A stretch of 64,000 nucleotides of DNA from contig CBFCWI010000001.1 in NCBI GenBank assembly GCA_965601685.1, positions 620,001 through 684,000 on the forward strand, written 5' to 3'. Each line of letters starts with the position of its first letter. Position 1 is the stretch's first letter. Below are positions 57,811-64,000 of the stretch, piece by piece. The DNA is from JANQJD01 sp965601685 (GTDB lineage Bacteria > Pseudomonadota > Alphaproteobacteria > Rhodospirillales > Rhodospirillaceae). A program made the translations under genes and the position numbers. The notes beneath the pieces were generated by a model. That model did not search any database, was not told where the DNA came from, and was given only the letters and a program-made list of their open reading frames with translations.

Positions 57811-59364
57811 TTAGAGTGGAATGTTGCCGTGTTTCTTCGGCGGCCGCATCGCCCGTTTGGTGAGGAGCTTGCGGAGGGTGAGTGCGAGTACACCGCGCGT
57901 CTCTCCTGGCTCAATAACATCCGTAATATAGCCCTGCCCAGCTGCAACATACGGAGAAGCAAACTGGCGTCTGTACTCTGCCACTAACTCAGCAGCTTTC
58001 GCTGCACGATCTCCAGCCTCAGATAGCTCCCTTCTGTAGAGAATGTTCACAGCGCCCTCGGCACCCATGACGGCGATCTCACCACACGGCCATGCGAGCA
58101 CCATGTCAGCCCCCATTTCCTGCGAGCACATCGCCAGATATGAACCGCCATAAGCCTTGCGCAGAATCAGGGTGATCATCGGCACAGTGGAGCCAGCATA
58201 GGCAAACAGCATCTTGGCGCCGTGTCGGATAATCCCGCCACGTTCCTGCTCTATGCCAGGCATGAAGCCGGGTACATCCACCAGAGTCAGGATGGGAATG
58301 TTGAAGCAGTTGCAGAATCGGATAAAGCGGGCGCCCTTGTCTGAGGCGTCAATATCTAGCGCTCCGGCTTTGACAATCGAGTTATTGGCAATGATGCCAA
58401 CAACAATGCCTTCGATACGAGCGAAGCATGTCACGATGTTCTGGGCAAAACCAGCGTGGCTTTCAAGGAAATCACTATGATCAACGATGTGGGCAATGAT
58501 CTCGCGTACATCCATCGGCTCATTCGAGGCGTCTGGTAGTAAGTCGTTCATCGCCGGATCCGGGACCAGTGCGATACTAGTGGTAGGCTGGTGCGGTGGA
58601 TCTTCCGCGTTGCTGGAGGGCAGATAGGAAAGCAACTTCTTAGCAATAGCGATCGCATGGTGATCATCATCAGCAACGAAGTGCACGTTCCCTGAGACAG
58701 TTGCGTGCATCGTGGCACTGCCTACTTCATCCATGGAGCACTGGCGTCCTGTGACTGCCTTAATGACCTCTGGCCCAGTAATAAACATGTGGGCATTTGC
58801 CTTGCTCATGATGATGAAATCCATGAGTGCTGGCGAATAGGAGGCACCGCCGGCACAAGGCCCCAGAATAACGGCGATTTGGGGAATGATTCCGGAAGCT
58901 TCGACGTTTTTATAGAATACCTCACCGTATCCTGACAGAGAATCGACACCTTCCTGTATACGGGCGCCAGCTGAGTCCTTGAACGCTATGAGAGGACAGC
59001 CCGTCTTCATGGCAAAATTCATCGCTGCGACGATTTTCTGCGCATGCATTTTGCCAAGCGTGCCACCAGTCACTGTAAAATCCTGACTCACAGCCGCAAT
59101 TGGTCGCCCATCAACGATACCGGTGCCAGCTACCACGCCATCGCCTGACAGGATCTTATCCGCCATACCGAAATGACGACAAGCATGTTTGATATGCGCA
59201 CCAACCTCCTGAAAGGTATGCGGCTCAAATAGAGTATCCAGTCGGTCTCGCGCGCTCAGAAGTCCTTTCTCGCGGCGCGCCCTGACTTTATCCTCCCCGC
59301 CGCCAGCGAAGACCTGCTCGCGGCGCTGCTTCAAGGCTTCTATTAGCTTCGCAGAGATCGTCAT
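57811..59364 (-). CDS. mmdA: Carboxyltransferase subunit, methylmalonyl-CoA decarboxylase type
   Basis: Transfers the carboxyl group from an acyl-CoA to biotin, in the crotonase-like carboxyltransferase fold shared with propionyl-CoA carboxylase beta. Visible blocks are the first-half SGARIQEGVDSLSGYG and GPCAGGASYSPALMDF, and the second-half DVPGFMPGIEQERGGIIRHGAKM and ILRKAYGGSYLAM. 517 residues matches MmdA. With the membrane beta subunit next to it, sodium-pumping methylmalonyl-CoA decarboxylase is the best fit. A biotin-dependent acyl-CoA carboxylase is excluded by the lack of a biotin carboxylase gene here. Confidence 0.9.
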   Translation of the reverse strand: MTISAKLIEALKQRREQVFAGGGEDKVRARREKGLLSARDRLDTLFEPHTFQEVGAHIKHACRHFGMADKILSGDGVVAGTGIVDGRPIAAVSQDFTVTGGTLGKMHAQKIVAAMNFAMKTGCPLIAFKDSAGARIQEGVDSLSGYGEVFYKNVEASGIIPQIAVILGPCAGGASYSPALMDFIIMSKANAHMFITGPEVIKAVTGRQCSMDEVGSATMHATVSGNVHFVADDDHHAIAIAKKLLSYLPSSNAEDPPHQPTTSIALVPDPAMNDLLPDASNEPMDVREIIAHIVDHSDFLESHAGFAQNIVTCFARIEGIVVGIIANNSIVKAGALDIDASDKGARFIRFCNCFNIPILTLVDVPGFMPGIEQERGGIIRHGAKMLFAYAGSTVPMITLILRKAYGGSYLAMCSQEMGADMVLAWPCGEIAVMGAEGAVNILYRRELSEAGDRAAKAAELVAEYRRQFASPYVAAGQGYITDVIEPGETRGVLALTLRKLLTKRAMRPPKKHGNIPL

Positions 59365-59834
59365 TTCTCATCTCATCCTTCTTTGTAGCGCGGTCGAATG
59401 CTCTCGATCTAACGACTCCCAGCTCCCAATGCAGATCCCGATCCGAGCCCGGGCCCATACTCCACCCGCCTGCCGTGTCCGTGCATTATCACCGCGGACA
59501 GACCGACGAATTCCGGGGGGTGATTCCCGCCTTAGTGAAACTTAGTCATACCCAGCACCTGCAGTAACACGTATCATCAACATTACGTGCCCGCTACTAC
59601 TATCTCTGGTTATAACCCCACTATTGACTGCCAGATTACACTGGCAGAAGCACCCACAACACCTTCCTTCAGACGCTCTAGTTTCCCACCAGCCTTGATC
59701 TGCCAGTGCAGCAGTCCCCAGGCCAGGCGAATCCGCCAGCCCTATCCTACACCACCGCACTGGCTGACACAGTGCCGCAGGATGGGTCTTGAAGCCAAGA
59801 TCATATTTTATTTTCTGGAGCATGATAAGGACGT
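59365..59834. other. Non-coding stretch upstream of the decarboxylase operon
   Basis: About 470 bases between mmdA and the class IV aminotransferase gene. It should hold the promoter of the decarboxylase genes. No coding frame resembles a known protein. Confidence 0.45.
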
Positions 59835-60674
59835 TTAAACTGATGAAGAGCTTGTGTATGCGACATTTTCAGCATCGTGCAATCCCCGAGCGAGAATTTC
59901 CTGTACCCGCGTGGCGCTACCCACAGGCTGGCAGTCGACTGCCACTAGTGGTCGCACACCAAGGGCATTAGTCACAAAGACCTCCGTTGCCCGGAACAGA
60001 TCTTCGGGGACGAGGGAGGTTTCAACCGCGCCTAGTCGAGTCATGACGTCAGCCCGCATGATTCCAGGCAGGGCACCATCGGCCACTGGCGGCGTCTGTA
60101 CGATTCCTCCCTCTGTGACAAGAAACACATTAGCAACAGTAGTTTCAGCGAGTCGTCCTGCTGTGTTTAAGAGCAAAGCTTCTTCAACTCCACGGTCAGC
60201 GGCCTCCTGACGCGCTAGCATGTTGTCGAGTGCATTCAGACTTTTGATACGGCTTAATGGGGAGTGCTGGTTACGGCGGGTGGCTGTGGCGATGATTGCC
60301 TCCACTGGTCGATAAGGCGGCGACAGAGGGCTGGCTGTGATAAGTATGGTCGGGGTTACAGGCGTGGGCGGCAGCAGCCCGCGACCGGCTGGTCCACGGC
60401 TGACAGTAAGGCGCAGTACGGCTGTAGATAAGCCACTAGCAGCCAGAGTGACGTGTAAGCGTGTGCACAGTTCGGCATCCGTCATGGATAGTGGTAGTCG
60501 GAGAACGCATGCCCCTGCCCGTAGGCGATGTAGGTGAGCTGGTAAATGGAGAATCTGGTCATGGTAGGCCCGCATGGTTTCGAACAGACCATCACCCAGC
60601 GTAAACCCCCGGTCTGTCGGGTCTATCCGCGCCATGGCCGTTGATATCAAGACTCCATTGAGATTGACGATCAT
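59835..60674 (-). CDS. pabC: Class IV aminotransferase, probably aminodeoxychorismate lyase
   Basis: PLP enzyme of fold type IV. DRGFTLGDGLFETMR, the PLP lysine in SRIKSLNALDNMLARQEA (K144), and ETTVANVFLV with AGRLAETTVAN are present. Length 279 and the short loops resemble PabC (last step of p-aminobenzoate synthesis) and D-amino acid transaminase; branched-chain transaminases are usually longer. Specificity between the first two cannot be read off. Divergent from lptF. Confidence 0.8.
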   Translation of the reverse strand: MIVNLNGVLISTAMARIDPTDRGFTLGDGLFETMRAYHDQILHLPAHLHRLRAGACVLRLPLSMTDAELCTRLHVTLAASGLSTAVLRLTVSRGPAGRGLLPPTPVTPTILITASPLSPPYRPVEAIIATATRRNQHSPLSRIKSLNALDNMLARQEAADRGVEEALLLNTAGRLAETTVANVFLVTEGGIVQTPPVADGALPGIMRADVMTRLGAVETSLVPEDLFRATEVFVTNALGVRPLVAVDCQPVGSATRVQEILARGLHDAENVAYTSSSSV

Positions 60675-61032
60675 TTCACGATCATCTTCTGTATTTCATT
60701 CAGACCATTCAGAAGAATTCTGAACATTCAGTTGCGTGTGCATGGCTGGCACGCATGCCCCTAACATGCAGCCCCTAATAGTTTCATTAGTATCGCGCTC
60801 CCCACTCTTCATCCTCGCCCCACATGCAGCGATGGCCAGCAGCTGGCTGGAACATTCCAGCCAGTGGAGAGCTCGCGGCGTCCACGAGAATGATGAATGT
60901 AGAGAGAGCCAGACTAGGGGGTTCGTACAGTCGTCTCTACAAGACGACGATTCTCTCCTACAATTACAATACCATTCTCTCTCATGGCAGGTCCCTCATG
61001 CGTGCGAACAGGTAAACTATACTCCAGTCACT
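60675..61032. other. Divergent promoter region with two strong inverted repeats
   Basis: About 360 bases between pabC and lptF. A 22-bp near-perfect palindrome CTGGCTGGAA-CA-TTCCAGCCAG is at 60843-60864. A 7-bp stem GTCGTCT/AGACGAC with five-base loop is at 60930-60948. Neither has a T run. They may be protein sites or RNA hairpins in the lptF leader. Confidence 0.6.
60843..60864. repeat. 22-bp palindrome upstream of lptF
   Basis: Ten bases CTGGCTGGAA are followed by CA and their exact complement TTCCAGCCAG. It is unusually long for chance and suits a dimeric regulator or a cruciform. No copy was noticed elsewhere in the window by eye. Confidence 0.5.
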
Positions 61033-64000
61033 ATGGGAATTATCACACGATATATCCTGCGCCATCTCGTAGCAGGGACGGCGTTTATCTCCTCGGGACT
61101 CTTATGCATCCTGTGGTTAAGTCAAGCCCTAAGATTCATCGAACTGATCATCAAAAAAGGCCTCTCGATTCCTACCTTCGCCTCTCTGACCTTGCTGCTG
61201 TTGCCTAACCTCATGGTGATTATCCTTCCCATAGCGCTTTTTACGGCCACGCTGGCCTCATACAATCGGCTGATCGCTGACCAGGAACTCGTTGCATTGA
61301 AGGCTGCTGGAGTGAGTCTTTTGCAGCTCGGAAGCCCGGCATTGCTGCTAGCGACGGCAATGACTGGGGTATGCTTTCTCCTGACGCTTTACAGTGTGCC
61401 AAAGACGGTTGAGCGATTCCACGAGATGCAGTGGACTATTCGAAACGATCTTTCTGCTGTGCTTCTACGGGAAGGGATATTCACGGAGATAACCAAAGGT
61501 CTCACAGTTTATGTGAGGTCACGTTCACGGGCAGGAGAATTACTGGGGATCCTGATCCATAATAACCGAGATGTCCGTGCCGTGATTACAACAATCGCTG
61601 AACGAGGGGCGCTGGAGTTTACTGAAAATGGGCCGCGCCTTCTCATGCTGAACGGGAGTCAACAAGAAATAAAGAAAGAAGAGAGCCAGCTGTCGATTCT
61701 TTACTTCGATAGATACTCCTTGGATCTTAGTGATCTGAAGAAAGCTGCATCTGTACGCTTTCGGGATGCCCGCGAGCGTAGTCTGCAAGAGCTGCTCACG
61801 ATGTCTGAAGACACAGGATTATCTGCGGCTGATATGCGTCGCTTTCGCATCGAAGCACACCAGCGCCTGAGCATGCCGCTGTTCAATCTTAGCTTTGTAG
61901 CGATCGCTTTGACTCTGCTACTACCAGCCCATTTCAACCGGCGTGGACAAACGACAAAGGTGCTCACAGCTATTGGTATTATGATTGCGGTTGAGGCAGC
62001 AGCGTTGGGAATCACTAACCTGGCCACCCGGCACATGGGGGTAGCACCACTGCTCTACGTCGTTGCGCTATCGCCTCTGGGAGTCGCATCGCATGCTCTC
62101 TGGAGTCTCTCTCCTGGCCAAAAAAAAAAGGGCGTGCAGACATTGGCCTTCTTTATCGTGCTGTCCGGTGTAGCGGAAGCTCAGGGTGGTACTCTTCAGA
62201 ACTCTCAGCAAGTGCTTATCTCTGCTGAAGAGATAACCTACAATCGCGACATCAATGTCATATCTGCACTGGGAAATGTAGAAATAAGTACACAGGGACA
62301 TGTATTACTGGCGGAATCTGTGAGTTATCATGCCGAAAATGACACAATTCTAGCAACCGGCAGCGTTATGCTGCTCGACTCTCATGGTCATGTGACGTTT
62401 TCTGACTACTTTCAATTAACAGGATACCTAAAAAAAGTTATTACACATCATATGCAAGTAATGATCGCAGAACAATCCATTCTGGGCGCAGAATCTGGCA
62501 TTTATAGTATCAATGGACGCAACAAATTACATAAAGCCGTTTACACTGCCTGCCGCCCATGCACGACACAAAAACGTACCATCCCACTTTGGCAGATTCA
62601 GGCCGTGCAAGTCACCTATGACACCGCGCAACAGCAGATTGAATATCGCGATGCCTGGCTGGAAATGTGGGGGATTCCCATTGTCTATACTCCCTATCTT
62701 TCCCACCCAGGGCCCCGTGTCAAACGTCGTAGCGGTTTCTTAACCCCTACCTTAGGGGGCACACGTGATCTCGGAATGACAGTGCGAATTCCTTATTTCT
62801 GGGCACTGTCCCAACACAGTGATCTGACTATGGAAGCCTTATTGAGCCATAAAGATATACCAGTGCTAACTGCTGAATACCGCGCGGCGCTGAGTGCTGG
62901 TGTAACAGCAAACAAACTAAGCGCCACCCGCGACAAATCTGGTAACTTTCGTGGCCACATCATAAGTAATACTATTTATGATATTAATCCTATCTATAGG
63001 ATAGGACTACAAATAGAGCGTACTACGGACGCCACCTATATGCGCCGCTATGGCTTTGGTAACAGTGCTTGGCTCACAAGTTCCGCTACTCTGGAAGGTT
63101 TCGGCAGGCGCAGCTATGTAGCTGCTAATGCTTACACTTTTCAAGGCTTGCGGGCAAGGAGTAACTCCGGGCACATTCCTCTCGTTCTTCCATCTGTTGT
63201 CTACAGCTACATTGGTGATTCTGTCTGGCTAGGCTATCCAACTCTGGATGCTCATCTCCTGATGCTACGCCGCAGTAAAGGATCGTATCATCAGCGCCTG
63301 TCTATCACGAGCGGTTGGATTCTTCCTTATAGAAGGAGGAAAGGCAGTATTTTTCAACTGAGTGCACAATTGCGCGGCGGCCTCTATCACACAGCATCCA
63401 AGACGACATCTCGTCACTCCGTAGGCGGCTGGGTGATTCCGGAAGCGGCTGCAGAATGGCATTATCCACTGGTACGGCATAGTGAACAAAATCACTACAC
63501 AATTATAGAGCCAATTTTTGTGTTAACAATTAGTCCCCCTAGCGGGGCACTGTACACAATACCACCTGATGCCATACCTAAAGCCAATAGAAATGAATCA
63601 GAGCTTAATGATAGTAATCTATTGATAATAAACAACCCTTTAGAGATATTTCACAGTGCAGAAATCACTCCACGGCTCAGTTATGGCCTGAAAGTCAGCC
63701 AGTATAATAGTATGGGGCGGTTGAGCCTGTTAGTTGGGCAGCGCTACCGCGTTTACCCACGGACCAACCGTGGTGTGGGCGTGGCAGAAGACTTCTCTGA
63801 TCTCATTGGCAGGGCAGAGGTTGTGTTCGCAGGCAATCTATCGCTCCTCTATCGCTTTCGCTTCAATAAGAAGAACATGACTATCCGCCGTCATGAACTA
63901 GCGCTACACGCGGGGCACAAAGCCTTGCAGCTTGGTGTTGATTATACATTTATAAACCGCTCTATGAACAAAAAGGCTGCTCTTGATACACACAATGATC
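61033..64000 (+). CDS. LptF-LptD fusion: LPS export permease joined to outer-membrane LPS assembly protein (3' end outside window)
   Basis: One frame of 989 codons, still open at the right edge. Residues 1 to about 360 are LptF, an inner-membrane permease subunit of the LPS exporter with six helices (RYILRHLVAGTAFIS, LMVIILPIALFTATL, RLIADQELVALKAAGVS, and a C-terminal helix block). Codons 363-366 cover a ten-A tract (62120-62129). From codon 368 a hydrophobic segment ending VAEA-Q looks like a signal peptide, followed by the OstA-like N-terminal domain (ISAEEITYNRDINVISALGN), the cysteine pair in TACRPC, and LptD barrel sequence (VKRRSGFLTPTLGG). In related bacteria lptF, lptG and lptD are separate; lptG is absent here. 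An internal GTG at 62134 could start LptD alone, with a poor binding site. Confidence 0.9.
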   Translation, partial: MGIITRYILRHLVAGTAFISSGLLCILWLSQALRFIELIIKKGLSIPTFASLTLLLLPNLMVIILPIALFTATLASYNRLIADQELVALKAAGVSLLQLGSPALLLATAMTGVCFLLTLYSVPKTVERFHEMQWTIRNDLSAVLLREGIFTEITKGLTVYVRSRSRAGELLGILIHNNRDVRAVITTIAERGALEFTENGPRLLMLNGSQQEIKKEESQLSILYFDRYSLDLSDLKKAASVRFRDARERSLQELLTMSEDTGLSAADMRRFRIEAHQRLSMPLFNLSFVAIALTLLLPAHFNRRGQTTKVLTAIGIMIAVEAAALGITNLATRHMGVAPLLYVVALSPLGVASHALWSLSPGQKKKGVQTLAFFIVLSGVAEAQGGTLQNSQQVLISAEEITYNRDINVISALGNVEISTQGHVLLAESVSYHAENDTILATGSVMLLDSHGHVTFSDYFQLTGYLKKVITHHMQVMIAEQSILGAESGIYSINGRNKLHKAVYTACRPCTTQKRTIPLWQIQAVQVTYDTAQQQIEYRDAWLEMWGIPIVYTPYLSHPGPRVKRRSGFLTPTLGGTRDLGMTVRIPYFWALSQHSDLTMEALLSHKDIPVLTAEYRAALSAGVTANKLSATRDKSGNFRGHIISNTIYDINPIYRIGLQIERTTDATYMRRYGFGNSAWLTSSATLEGFGRRSYVAANAYTFQGLRARSNSGHIPLVLPSVVYSYIGDSVWLGYPTLDAHLLMLRRSKGSYHQRLSITSGWILPYRRRKGSIFQLSAQLRGGLYHTASKTTSRHSVGGWVIPEAAAEWHYPLVRHSEQNHYTIIEPIFVLTISPPSGALYTIPPDAIPKANRNESELNDSNLLIINNPLEIFHSAEITPRLSYGLKVSQYNSMGRLSLLVGQRYRVYPRTNRGVGVAEDFSDLIGRAEVVFAGNLSLLYRFRFNKKNMTIRRHELALHAGHKALQLGVDYTFINRSMNKKAALDTHND
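62120..62129 (+). repeat. Ten-A tract at the LptF/LptD junction
   Basis: Ten consecutive A bases encode part of Gln-Lys-Lys-Lys in frame. Loss of one A would end LptF at TAG 62171-62173; gain of one A leads to a TGA in the early LptD part. Tracts of this length are prone to slippage by polymerases and to sequencing errors. Confidence 0.9.

Overview
The window looks like a chromosome segment of an alphaproteobacterium, most likely of the Rhodospirillales. The evidence is the gene content and order: ctaCD-ctaG-ctaE, truB-rpsO-pnp, a complex I accessory subunit beside a J-domain protein and cobS-cobT, tilS-ftsH, an ATP synthase cluster atpI-B-E-F'-F with the b' subunit, a fused thiS-thiG, lolC-lolD-proS of the short alphaproteobacterial type, and ffs-dnaX-ybaB-recR. 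Genes are near 50% GC. They are separated by many non-coding stretches of 0.3-1.2 kb, some close to 15% GC, and two clear pseudogenes are present. This points to an eroding, host-associated genome. A Riegeria-like flatworm symbiont would fit the lineage and composition, but that is a guess from memory and not shown by the sequence.

Layout. 1-1377: 5' part of mutL (minus). 1484-5456: aa3-type cytochrome c oxidase genes (minus). 5457-6582: non-coding, with a very AT-rich core. 6583-10072: truB, rpsO, pnp (plus). 10233-16710: an asparagine synthase-like gene, three glycosyltransferases of the LPS core/surface type and a CBS-domain CorC protein (minus). 16778-18522: aroB, aroK. 19818-24143: tRNA-Arg, a complex I accessory subunit, a J-domain protein, cobS and cobT. 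24140-26220: groEL, groES with a CIRCE operator and promoter. 26457-29879: tilS, ftsH, convergent with rpoD (29900-31969). 32783-36035: gph, thiS-thiG, a DUF302 protein. 36120-38614: ATP synthase Fo cluster. 38697-42921: lolA, a decayed peptidase C26 gene, apt, lolD, lolC. 42954-47570: proS, alaS. 48660-51642: SRP RNA, dnaX, ybaB, a recR pseudogene. 51695-59364: a CPA2 antiporter, guaA, and a complete sodium-pumping decarboxylase set (beta, biotin carrier, gamma, carboxyltransferase). 59835-60674: a class IV aminotransferase. 61033-64000: one uninterrupted reading frame joining LptF to LptD, running off the right edge.

How it works together. The window carries aerobic respiration (cytochrome oxidase, complex I, ATP synthase), a second Na+-coupled energy device (methylmalonyl-CoA decarboxylase type), outer-membrane biogenesis (LolA, LolC, LolD, LPS glycosyltransferases, LptF/LptD), translation and protein quality control. 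Recombination and repair look weakened: recR is broken and the MutL endonuclease motif is altered.

The most striking observation is the in-frame LptF-LptD fusion across a ten-A tract, with lptG absent from its usual place between them. The fusion retains a signal-peptide-like segment at the junction, so the two halves could still be separated by signal peptidase, or the tract could be a slippage site.
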